24,271 nucleotides of DNA, taken from positions 1-24,271 of the forward strand of contig CAZRAZ010000004.1 in the NCBI GenBank assembly GCA_964598275.1, given 5' to 3'. Position 1 is the first letter of the stretch. Each line of letters starts with the position of its first letter. Below are positions 13,311-19,861 of this stretch, piece by piece. Source of the stretch: JAHIEZ01 sp964598275. Its GTDB lineage: Bacteria; Patescibacteriota; Microgenomatia; UBA12405. Position numbers and translations under genes: made by a program. The notes under the pieces are model-generated. The model searched no databases, had not been told where the DNA came from, and saw only the letters and a list, made by a program, of their open reading frames with translations.

Positions 13311-14384
13311 ATGGAAACAGAGATAAAAAAGATTTTAGAGATGGCAGTGGCTAATGGAGCGACCGATGTTCATTTAATCCCGGGTTTAACGCCCGGATTG
13401 CGTGTGGGAGGAGAAGTAAGAGAAATAGAAGGTTTAAGACCGGTAACGGGAGAGGAAATAAAAGAGATGCTGTCCCCTATTTTGCCGGTTGACAAGAAGA
13501 ACTTAATTGAGGAGATCGAGGAGCTTGATTTCTCTTTTTCTTTATTGGAGGCCAGATGCAGAGTCAATGTTTATCGTCAACAGGGGGGTATGGCGGCGGC
13601 TTTCAGACTGATTCCGTTGAAGGTACCCGGTTTTGAAGAGTTGGGTTTGCCATCGGTATTTGAGTCGTTTGTGGATACCAGACAAGGTTTTATATTGGTA
13701 ACGGGACCGACCGGACATGGCAAGTCAACAACGGTGGCGTCGATTTTAAGTAGAATTGCCCAAAAAAGGGCAGGTCATATTGTGACGATTGAAGACCCGA
13801 TAGAGTATTTGATTGAGGCGGGGAAATCAATTGTGTCGCAGAGACAGGTGGGGACTGATACCAAGGATTTTTCGACAGCTTTAAAGTCGGTGTTAAGGCA
13901 GGATCCGGACGTGGTGTTTTTGGGAGAAATGCGGGATTTGCCGGCGATTGCTTCGGCTTTGACGGTGGCAGAAACGGGACATTTGGTGTTTTCCACTTTG
14001 CATACCAATTCGGCCTCACAAGCGGTGGATAGAATAATAGATGTGTTTCCCGAAGGAACGAAAGAGCAAATTAGAATGCAGTTGGCGGCAACTTTAACGG
14101 CGGTGGTGTCGGAACGTTTGGTGCCAAAAAGAGACGGAGGGGTAGTGGCGGTATTTGAAGTAATGACGGGAACGTCGGCGGTTAAGAATTCGATTAGAGA
14201 AGGGAAAGCCCATCTTTTAGATAATATAATACAGACCAGTGGCGAGGCTGGGATGATGACTTTGGAATTTTCTTTAGCCAGATTAGTAAAGACGGGCGTA
14301 ATTGACGAAGAGATGGCGATGAATTTTTGTCTTCGACCATCGGTTTTGCAAACTAATTTAAGGGGGGATTTAGGACGTGGCTAG
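13311..14384 (+). CDS. pilT: Type IV pilus retraction ATPase
   Basis: PilT depolymerises the pilus and pulls it back, giving twitching motility and DNA uptake. The 357-aa size is standard. Motifs are: GATDVHLIPG at the start, Walker A GPTGHGKST (132-140, with His where Ser is common), Asp box TIEDPIEYL, Walker B VVFLGEMRD (Glu206), STLHTNSA, and the PilT-specific AIRNLIRE-like box AVKNSIRE (290-297), needed for retraction in studied PilT proteins. The absence of a zinc site and of the MshEN domain separates it from PilB. It overlaps pilC by 8 nt. Having a retraction motor implies the pili are dynamic. Confidence 0.96.
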   Translation: METEIKKILEMAVANGATDVHLIPGLTPGLRVGGEVREIEGLRPVTGEEIKEMLSPILPVDKKNLIEEIEELDFSFSLLEARCRVNVYRQQGGMAAAFRLIPLKVPGFEELGLPSVFESFVDTRQGFILVTGPTGHGKSTTVASILSRIAQKRAGHIVTIEDPIEYLIEAGKSIVSQRQVGTDTKDFSTALKSVLRQDPDVVFLGEMRDLPAIASALTVAETGHLVFSTLHTNSASQAVDRIIDVFPEGTKEQIRMQLAATLTAVVSERLVPKRDGGVVAVFEVMTGTSAVKNSIREGKAHLLDNIIQTSGEAGMMTLEFSLARLVKTGVIDEEMAMNFCLRPSVLQTNLRGDLGRG

Positions 14385-15588
14385 ATTTGTTTTTAGATCA
14401 AAAGATTGGAGTGGAAAATTGATAAAAGGGGTGTTGGATTTGGCTGAAAAATCGGAGGTGGTGGCCTCGATTAGAGAGCATGGTTTGGTGCCTTTGTCGG
14501 TGTTTCCGGAAAAAGCGGGAGTGATACAGGAATTGAGTAAAAAATTTTTTGGCAGAGTTAACCTAAAGCAGGTATCGACTTTTACCCGGCAATTGTCGAC
14601 AATGATGACGGCGGGTTTGCCCTTGACGGATGCGTTGTCTTTGCTAAAAGAGCAGATGGATCAGAAAAGTATGATGTATGAGATTTTGGATGAGGCGTTG
14701 ATAACGGTAAGGGGCGGACAGTCTTTGGCGACGGCTTTGGAAAAATATGAGAAAGTGTTTGGCGAGGCTTATGTGGCTTCGATTGCGGCGGGAGAAGAAG
14801 GCGGAGTGCTGGAAGAAGTGTTGTCGAAATTAGCTAAAAATTTGGAGAATGAAAATGAATTTAAGGGCAAGGTGAAGGGAGCAATGATTTACCCCGTAAT
14901 CGTGGTGATTGGCATGATAATCGTGGTGTTTATCATGATGATTTTTGTCATTCCCAAACTATTGAGTTTGTATGAAGATTTGGGTTCGGAAATGCCGATG
15001 TCGACCAAGATATTGATGGCAATGTCTGATTGGTCGCAGAAATTGTGGTTTTTGTTTCCGATATTATTTGTCGGTCCGACAATGTTGGTAAAAATAGCTA
15101 ATCAGAATCAAAAATGGAAGTTTAAAAAAGATCGCTTGACGCTTAAGATTCCAATTGCGGGAGAGTTAGCGCGAAAATCGATTGTGGCCAATACTATCAG
15201 AACTTTGTCGATGATGCTGTCGGCGGGGATTCCTTTGGTAGAGGCCTTAAAAATTGTGGCGGCGGTGGCCGGCAATGAGGTTTATCGAGAGGCTTTTATG
15301 AAAGTGTCGGAGAGGGTGCAGAAAGGGTATTCGATTGCCAGTTCTTTTGAGGAAGTGGATGTATTTCCGATGATTGTTAATCAAATGACGGCAACGGGAG
15401 AAGCAACGGGGAAACTGGATGAGGTTCTAATGAAAGTGGCCAGTTATTTTTCAACAGAGGCGGAACAATCGGTGAAAACTTTGACGGCGGCCATAGAGCC
15501 GTTGATTATGATTTTGTTGGGAATTGGGGTCTGTTTTTTGGTGGTAGCGGTGATTATGCCGATTTACAACTTGACATCTCAATTTTAA
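14377..15588 (+). CDS. pilC: Type IV pilus inner-membrane platform protein
   Basis: PilC (GspF family) is the membrane platform on which the ATPases act. The 403-aa protein starts with the usual ARFVFRSKDWSGKLIKG segment and has two repeats of the T2SSF domain. The first (about 60-190) has STFTRQLSTMMTAGLPLTDA and a TM helix at VIVVIGMIIVVFIMMIFVIP. The second has VANTIRTLSMMLSAGIPLVEA and the last TM helix LIMILLGIGVCFLVVAVIMP. Length and topology are standard for the family. Its ATG overlaps the pilT end by 8 nt, so pilB-pilT-pilC are a coupled unit. The first pilin gene follows after 54 nt. Confidence 0.96.
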   Translation: MARFVFRSKDWSGKLIKGVLDLAEKSEVVASIREHGLVPLSVFPEKAGVIQELSKKFFGRVNLKQVSTFTRQLSTMMTAGLPLTDALSLLKEQMDQKSMMYEILDEALITVRGGQSLATALEKYEKVFGEAYVASIAAGEEGGVLEEVLSKLAKNLENENEFKGKVKGAMIYPVIVVIGMIIVVFIMMIFVIPKLLSLYEDLGSEMPMSTKILMAMSDWSQKLWFLFPILFVGPTMLVKIANQNQKWKFKKDRLTLKIPIAGELARKSIVANTIRTLSMMLSAGIPLVEALKIVAAVAGNEVYREAFMKVSERVQKGYSIASSFEEVDVFPMIVNQMTATGEATGKLDEVLMKVASYFSTEAEQSVKTLTAAIEPLIMILLGIGVCFLVVAVIMPIYNLTSQF

Positions 15589-15642
15589 TAGTTTTTAATG
15601 ATAGTAGAGTTAGAAAATTTAGAAGTTAGACAGATTATAAAA

Positions 15643-16356
15643 ATGAAAGACAAAATACTTAGGAAAATGGCGGGTTTTACCTTGGTGGAGTTATTAATCG
15701 TTATTGCCCTGATTTCGATTTTGGCAGTAGCAGTGCTGGCGACGATTAACCCGATTGAACAGTCGAATAAGGCTAAGGATGCAACAGTTCAGAATGATGC
15801 GGCAGAGGTGATGAACGCCTATGAAAGGTATTATGCTAATAAGCAGAGTTATCCGTGGATGAATCAGGCTGATGCATTATCGGTGGAAGACTCCGTTATT
15901 TTGGGATCAGATGATGTTGGTTTTGCGATTTGTGGTTTGGGAGCGGGGGTGACAGGAGTAACCGCGGATGCTGCTGGGGTTTGTGCTACAGCTACGACAT
16001 CAACTTTTGGAGCGTTAATTGAGTCGGATGAGCTAAAACCTTCCTTTGCCGGTAAGGCCGAATTTAAATCGGTGGCTGTTAATCCGGAGAACTCTTTGTG
16101 GTTGTATAAAGCAGCTGGTTCTGGTGGATCGATCTATGTGTGTTATATTCCAAAGGCTAAATCAAACCGTCAGCAGACTTCTAAGTTGTACTGTTTATAC
16201 TCAGATGGTACCGCTAAGGATGGTACTTTTGATCGGTGTCAGGCGGGGACGGTGTGTAATGGTCGGACTTGTACGGCGAAAGCGGTAACTGCACTTGATT
16301 GGGATGACGCGGCTTTTACCGGATTGGTGGGGATGTATATGTGTGTACCGGAATAG
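15643..16356 (+). CDS. Type IV pilin, probable major pilin
   Basis: The 237-aa precursor has a short basic leader and a classical prepilin peptidase site G^FTLVELLIVIALI, with Glu at +5, followed by the hydrophobic assembly helix. After it come NKAKDATVQNDAAEVMNAYERYY and a globular C-terminal part that holds most of the cysteines, with a Cys-rich end (FDRC...TVC...RTC...MYMC). I place the start at ATG 15643, which gives the leader MKDKILRKMAG; an ATG at 15598 would add 15 unusual residues from AT-rich, repeat-like DNA. It is the only pilin directly after pilC and is followed by a strong terminator. Higher expression as the major subunit is inferred from that layout, not proved. Confidence 0.86.
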   Translation: MKDKILRKMAGFTLVELLIVIALISILAVAVLATINPIEQSNKAKDATVQNDAAEVMNAYERYYANKQSYPWMNQADALSVEDSVILGSDDVGFAICGLGAGVTGVTADAAGVCATATTSTFGALIESDELKPSFAGKAEFKSVAVNPENSLWLYKAAGSGGSIYVCYIPKAKSNRQQTSKLYCLYSDGTAKDGTFDRCQAGTVCNGRTCTAKAVTALDWDDAAFTGLVGMYMCVPE

Positions 16357-16376
16357 AGAAAACTTTGTTTGAAGTT

Positions 16377-16408
16377 AATCCCTCCGTGTAAGCGGAGGGA
16401 TTTTTTTT
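16377..16408 (+). terminator. Strong intrinsic terminator after the first pilin
   Basis: AATCCCTCCG (16377-16386) pairs perfectly with CGGAGGGATT (16393-16402) across a 6-nt loop, and a run of eight T follows (16401-16408). This is a textbook Rho-independent terminator between the first pilin and pilD. Partial read-through would give much more of the upstream pilin than of the minor ones. Confidence 0.92.
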
Positions 16409-16409
16409 G

Positions 16410-16415
16410 TACAAT
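16410..16415 (+). promoter_or_regulatory. Possible -10 element of pilD
   Basis: TACAAT, preceded by TTTTG, lies 5 nt before the pilD ATG (16421), straight after the terminator T tract. The position matches the -10/start-codon spacing seen at other genes of the window. Weak on its own. Confidence 0.35.
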
Positions 16416-16420
16416 AGATT

Positions 16421-17242
16421 ATGGCGATTTTGATTTTTATAGTTGGCTTATGCTTTGGGTCGTTTGTGAATATGCTGGTATTTCGTACCGCCAAACGGTA
16501 TAAATCACAAATCACAAATCCCCCCGGCCGTGGCGGGGCAGGCAAATTTCAAAAACCAAACAATAACCAATTTCCAATAACCAATTACCAAACGAGGTCT
16601 TGTTGCGATTTTTGCGGCAGACAATTAAAGTGGTATGAAAATATACCGGTGGTTTCGTGGGTGATACAAGGGGGCAGAAGTCGATGTTGTCGAAAAAAAT
16701 TGCCCATCCTCTACCCGATTGTAGAACTATTGATCGGAGTTTTGTTTTTGGCCATGATGGGGCGATCACAAGGATCGCCCGTACAGGTGATGGTGAATAT
16801 GATAATTGTGACCATGTTGGTGTTTAGTGCCGTGTTTGATGCAAAATATATGATATTACCGGATTTTTCGATAGTTATATTAATAATAGTGGAGGGTTTG
16901 AGGTTGCTGGTGGTTGGATTTGATTGGAGTTTTGTAATATCGGCAATGGGGGCAAGCGCTTTTTTGGGATTTTTGTATTTAATCACCAAAGGTAAGGGAA
17001 TGGGATTGGGAGACGTAAAACTAGCTTTATTTATGGGTTTATGGCTGGGGTGGCCAAAGATACTGGTGGCTTTTTATATTGCTTTTATCGTAGGGGCAGT
17101 GGTGGGAGTGGTGTTAATGGCCAAAAAGAAATTGAAGAGAAAATCTTTGATTGCTTTTGGGCCGTTTTTGATTTTGGGAACAATAATTGCCAGTTTTTGG
17201 GGGAATGAAATCGTTCTTATGTTAGATTTTTTTCAGCCATAG
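16421..17242 (+). CDS. pilD: Prepilin peptidase (aspartyl) with in-frame repeat insertions
   Basis: PilD cleaves prepilin leaders and N-methylates the new N-terminus. The 273-aa membrane protein has GLCFGSFVNMLVFR at its N-terminus, a cytoplasmic loop with CDFC...NIPVVSW...YPIVELL, and the two catalytic aspartates in VFDAKYMILPD and GLGDVKL. About 33 residues between the first helix and CDFC (KSQITNPPGRGGAGKF... to NYQ) are absent from ordinary PilD and are encoded by low-complexity repeat DNA (16502-16598). A second short repeat encodes MGRSQGSPV, and the stop codon lies in a third. The second CxxC of the methylase zinc site is altered to SRCC, so three of four usual cysteines remain; methylation may be lost. 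Peptidase residues are intact. Confidence 0.9.
   Translation: MAILIFIVGLCFGSFVNMLVFRTAKRYKSQITNPPGRGGAGKFQKPNNNQFPITNYQTRSCCDFCGRQLKWYENIPVVSWVIQGGRSRCCRKKLPILYPIVELLIGVLFLAMMGRSQGSPVQVMVNMIIVTMLVFSAVFDAKYMILPDFSIVILIIVEGLRLLVVGFDWSFVISAMGASAFLGFLYLITKGKGMGLGDVKLALFMGLWLGWPKILVAFYIAFIVGAVVGVVLMAKKKLKRKSLIAFGPFLILGTIIASFWGNEIVLMLDFFQP
16502..16598. repeat. Low-complexity repeat inserted in frame in pilD
   Basis: The stretch has repeated AAATCACAAATCACAAATC, a GC-rich block CCCCCGGCCGTGGCGGGGC, and then CCAATTTCCAATAACCAATT-type units. Composition (A/C-rich on plus) differs sharply from the G/T-rich flanks. It keeps the frame and adds about 32 codons to the prepilin peptidase. Confidence 0.7.
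16760..16780. repeat. Palindromic repeat inside pilD
   Basis: GGGCGATC (16760-16767) pairs with GATCGCCC (16773-16780) around the loop ACAAG. From memory, GGGCGA-(N)-TCGCCC palindromes of this form recur as dispersed repeats in many environmental genomes; I could not verify that here. It is translated as part of MGRSQGSPV in a loop between membrane segments. Confidence 0.55.
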
Positions 17243-17262
17243 GCTGATCCACCTTTGGTGGA
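17233..17262. repeat. Two tandem hairpins at the pilD 3' end
   Basis: TCAGCC-ATA-GGCTGA (17233-17247) is followed without gap by TCCACC-TTT-GGTGGA (17248-17262). Both stems are perfect 6-bp with 3-nt loops. The pilD stop TAG (17240-17242) lies in the first loop and stem. No T tract follows, so a terminator is less likely than a dispersed repeat or an mRNA 3'-protecting element. Confidence 0.65.
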
Positions 17263-17286
17263 AAATTTGAGGTAAAATTTGAGAAG

Positions 17287-17976
17287 ATGAAAAATAAGGG
17301 TTTTACGTTGATAGAGATATTGGTGGTAATGGCGATATTGGTGACGATGGTAGCATCGATGACTGGGGTGTTGGACCCTTTGGCTTTGATAAACCGAGGC
17401 GGAGATGCCAAAAGAAAGAAAGACATTAGAAGAATAAAGATTGCCATGGAAGAATATATGACGGATAAGGGAACTTTGCCGACAGAAGTGACTGAACCGA
17501 GATTGTCGGAACTAAACAATAAAAGTAGTTGCGGCAGTGATATTTTCGAGCCTTGGTTAACGCCCTGGCCCTGTGATCCCGGCGGTGAGCCTTATAAAAT
17601 AGCGGTGGATACAGAAGAAAGTCCGCCGGCTTGGTTTAAGGCGCTGACAAAATTAAGAAACGATAATGATAATGAAATTCCGGCATGGTGGGATGATTAT
17701 CCTTTGGGTGGTTATATAGTGAAAGGGGGTTATAGTAATGCCGAGATTAATTTTGGAGTGTCGAGCAGCAACATTGTTTGGTATGATCGAGATTTTAGCG
17801 GTTGTTCCAATGATAGTCTTTGTTACCAAAGAGAAAGTGCAGAAGCGGCCGAAGGGTCTTGTCAGACGGTTGCTCCGAGAGGAGAAAATTGTTCGGGAGC
17901 TAACTGTTTTGTTAGCAGTTCTTGTTTTGAGGAATGCCGGGTAAGTTGCTGTGAGTGGGGTCAGTCTTGTGATTAG
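17287..17976 (+). CDS. Cysteine-rich type IV pilin
   Basis: The 229-aa precursor has the very short leader MKNKG^FTLIEILVVMAILV with Glu at +5 and a standard N-terminal helix, then the CPR-pilin motif DAKRKKDIRRIKIAMEEY. The C-terminal ~65 residues are unusually rich in cysteine: ten there, including a CC pair, plus two earlier (SSCGSD, WPCD), so up to six disulfides. This looks like a compact knotted tip or adhesion domain, which is inference. An AT-rich -10-like TAAAAT (17273-17278) is 8 nt upstream, with GAGAAG as a weak Shine-Dalgarno. The stop overlaps the GTG codon that could start the next gene. Confidence 0.85.
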   Translation: MKNKGFTLIEILVVMAILVTMVASMTGVLDPLALINRGGDAKRKKDIRRIKIAMEEYMTDKGTLPTEVTEPRLSELNNKSSCGSDIFEPWLTPWPCDPGGEPYKIAVDTEESPPAWFKALTKLRNDNDNEIPAWWDDYPLGGYIVKGGYSNAEINFGVSSSNIVWYDRDFSGCSNDSLCYQRESAEAAEGSCQTVAPRGENCSGANCFVSSSCFEECRVSCCEWGQSCD

Positions 17977-17993
17977 TGGTATTATTAAAAGTA

Positions 17994-18464
17994 ATGAGGA
18001 AATTAGGCTTTACTTTGGTTGAGTTACTGGTGGTGATATCAATTATGTCAATTTTGACGGTGATTACGGTGTCACAATTTACCTCGGCGCGGATACGGTC
18101 GCGGGATGTAGCCAGAAAGGCGGATTTAAATTCATTGTCTAAGGCTTTGCAAAATTATTACGCTGATTATGGAGTATTTCCGACAGAAGATAGTTTTGTT
18201 TGGGGGGGGGAGTTTAGAGACGCTGATTATATTTATATGAAGGTGGTGCCGGAGGAAAAAAGTTCAGGTATGCCGGCATATTGTTATGTGGTTAATAATG
18301 GAGTTGGTGAAGATTCGGATAAATTTGCTTTGTTTTCCGGATTGGAAAACGAGGACGATGAAGAGTATGACAAATATGGCGGGCCGTATGTTGACCCGGG
18401 AAATTGTTTAGGTAGTTATAATTTTGTTATTTTTAGTTCTAACGCAGGTTATGAAGATTTTTAA
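17994..18464 (+). CDS. Type IV pilin-like protein
   Basis: The precursor of 156 aa has the leader MRKLG^FTLVELLVVISIMSIL with Glu at +5, followed by SRDVARKADLNSLSKALQNYYADYGVFPT, the helix pattern shared by small CPR pilins. A globular acidic domain with two cysteines completes it. I prefer the ATG at 17994 to the GTG at 17976, because it gives a typical short basic leader; GTG would overlap the stop of the preceding gene. It overlaps the next pilin by 14 nt, so the pilins are translated as a coupled set. Confidence 0.85.
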   Translation: MRKLGFTLVELLVVISIMSILTVITVSQFTSARIRSRDVARKADLNSLSKALQNYYADYGVFPTEDSFVWGGEFRDADYIYMKVVPEEKSSGMPAYCYVVNNGVGEDSDKFALFSGLENEDDEEYDKYGGPYVDPGNCLGSYNFVIFSSNAGYEDF

Positions 18465-18951
18465 AAAAGAGAATAAGGGTTTCATCCTTCAAGGATCTCA
18501 GGATGAAAGGAAGATAAAAGCTTTCACTTTGGTGGAACTTTTGGTAAGCATATCGATTATGGCGACTTTGATGGCGATATTGGTGCCAAATTTGATGGGA
18601 AGCAGACAGAGAGCCAGAGATGCCAAAAAAATTGAGGAGTTGGGGGCGGTGAAAAATGGTTTGAGGATGTACTATAACGACAATCAAAGTTATCCGGGAG
18701 CAGCGGACAGGGTGGCAGATACAGACTTAGCGGATGTGTTGCAGGATTATGTGCCCGGGATTGCCGGTGTTGGTTATACTTACTATCGGACCAATTTGGG
18801 TGATGGCTTTGCCTTGTGCGCTTATTTAGAGGTGGGGGCGGGAGAAAGCGATATTGAATCGCAGGTTAAGTGCAATATTAAGCCGACGACGGGAGGAGTT
18901 TTGGGAGTGGGAGAAACGGTAGATCGGTGGTTTGTAGTTTGTGGAAATTAG
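18451..18951 (+). CDS. Type IV pilin with repeat-expanded leader
   Basis: The 166-aa precursor starts at ATG 18451 inside the end of the previous gene. Its leader is unusually long: MKIFKKENKGF, then ILQGSQDERKIKAF, then the true assembly motif TLVELLVSISIMATLM. The peptidase site with Glu at +5 is A^FTLVE; the first GF has no Glu at +5. The extra 14 codons come from a palindromic repeat (18484-18525). The mature part has SRQRARDAKKIEELGAVKN, typical of CPR pilins, and a small domain with cysteines near its end. Whether PilD processes A^F as well as G^F is not known; Ala at -1 is tolerated in some systems. Confidence 0.83.
   Translation: MKIFKKENKGFILQGSQDERKIKAFTLVELLVSISIMATLMAILVPNLMGSRQRARDAKKIEELGAVKNGLRMYYNDNQSYPGAADRVADTDLADVLQDYVPGIAGVGYTYYRTNLGDGFALCAYLEVGAGESDIESQVKCNIKPTTGGVLGVGETVDRWFVVCGN
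18484..18525. repeat. Dispersed palindromic repeat in a prepilin leader (copy 1)
   Basis: The 42-nt insert begins ATCCTTC-AAGGAT-CTCAGGATGAAA and ends in GCTTTC. Its ends duplicate the GGTTTC codons of the cleavage site. TTTCATCCT and AGGATGAAA are inverted repeats. It adds exactly 14 codons. Confidence 0.75.
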
Positions 18952-19449
18952 ATGAGATTAAAAAATGGTATAAATAAGGCAGTGAAAAAAAACAACAGAG
19001 GTTTTATCCTTCGGAATACTCAGGATGAAAAAGGGGTGAGGGGTTTCACCTTATTTGAGTTATTGGTAAGTATTTCGATTATTGCCATAATGACGGCGAT
19101 GGTGTCGGTGTCGTACTCGGTGGCTCAAAAAAAGGCCAGGGATGCTAAAAGAAGACAGGATATGGAAGCGGTTCAAAAGGCGGCGGAGCAATATTATTCT
19201 TTGAGCAGTTATGTATATCCCTCTAGTACCAATGCGCCGACAGCTTGGACAACGAACAATGAGGTGATATTAAACTTGTTTCCCCAGGATCCGAAGGGGA
19301 CCGGATGGACAGGTTATCGTTATTCGATAGGAACTACGTATTGCGCTTGCGCGGCAGTAGAAAATACAGCTAATGGTAATTCTTCGAACAATAGTTGTAC
19401 TTTTTCATCAGGTAATCAGCCTTATTTTTGTGTTAAAAGTCAGCAGTAA
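18952..19449 (+). CDS. Type IV pilin with repeat-expanded leader
   Basis: The 165-aa precursor starts directly at the stop of the previous gene (TAG-ATG). The leader is MRLKNGINKAVKKNNRGF, followed by ILRNTQDEKGVRGF and then the assembly motif G^FTLFELLVSISIIAIM with Glu at +5. As in the preceding gene, a 14-codon element (19006-19047) duplicates the GF codons. Mature features are KKARDAKRRQDMEAVQKAAEQ and a C-terminal domain with four cysteines (CAC, SC, FC). Length and helix are standard. The neighbouring genes may be tandem duplicates, since the mature helices are also similar (ELLVSISI). Confidence 0.84.
   Translation: MRLKNGINKAVKKNNRGFILRNTQDEKGVRGFTLFELLVSISIIAIMTAMVSVSYSVAQKKARDAKRRQDMEAVQKAAEQYYSLSSYVYPSSTNAPTAWTTNNEVILNLFPQDPKGTGWTGYRYSIGTTYCACAAVENTANGNSSNNSCTFSSGNQPYFCVKSQQ
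19006..19047. repeat. Dispersed palindromic repeat in a prepilin leader (copy 2)
   Basis: The 42-nt insert reads ATCCTTC-GGAATA-CTCAGGATGAAA and then AAGGGGTGAGGGGTTTC. The core equals copy 1 at both arms but not in the loop or the tail, and it too is flanked by GGTTT(C/T). Confidence 0.75.
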
Positions 19450-19453
19450 AAGA

Positions 19454-19840
19454 ATGATAAAAAGAAAAAGAGGTTTCACTTTGGTGGAACTAGTGGTAGT
19501 GATAACGATTATGATGGTGATAACGGCAATCGGAGTGGTTAGTTTTTCGGGTATAAATAAAAAATCAAGAGACAGTCGGCGGATGTCTGATTTAGATAAG
19601 CTAGCAATTGCTCTGGAAGTTTTTAAACAAGAAAATGGAATTTATCCGCCCAGTACTGTGACGTTGGTATCGGATTATATTGATGCAGAACCGATTGATC
19701 CCAAAAGTTTTAGCTATTATTATGTGGGGACAGATTATGCTTATGCGTTGTATGCTCAGATGGAGGACATAGGAGTGACAACGGGAGTATACGGAAACAA
19801 TTGTACGGGGGTATGTAATTATAAAATAACGAATCCGTAA
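19454..19840 (+). CDS. Small type IV pilin
   Basis: The 128-aa precursor has the basic leader MIKRKRG^FTLVELVVVITIMMVI with Glu at +5, then KKSRDSRRMSDLDKLAIALEVF and a small domain closed by two cysteines (NNCTGVCNYKITNP), a C-terminal Cys loop as in classical pilins. I chose ATG 19454, directly before the basic leader; an upstream frame start at 19373 would lie inside the previous gene. It begins 4 nt after the preceding stop and is followed by a 21-nt gap with its own -10-like element for the next gene. Confidence 0.85.
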   Translation: MIKRKRGFTLVELVVVITIMMVITAIGVVSFSGINKKSRDSRRMSDLDKLAIALEVFKQENGIYPPSTVTLVSDYIDAEPIDPKSFSYYYVGTDYAYALYAQMEDIGVTTGVYGNNCTGVCNYKITNP

Positions 19841-19846
19841 TTTTTT

Positions 19847-19855
19847 TGTTAGACT
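19847..19855 (+). promoter_or_regulatory. Extended -10 element before the GspH-like gene
   Basis: TGT-TAGACT lies 6 nt before the GTG start at 19862, the same geometry as pilB and ferredoxin. A 7-T run lies just upstream (19841-19847). This may split the pilin run into two transcripts. Confidence 0.38.
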
Positions 19856-19861
19856 TAGTAT

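Noticed and set aside
16502..16598. CRISPR array or tandem repeat array
   Set aside because: No regular repeat-spacer period; it is low-complexity DNA within an open frame.
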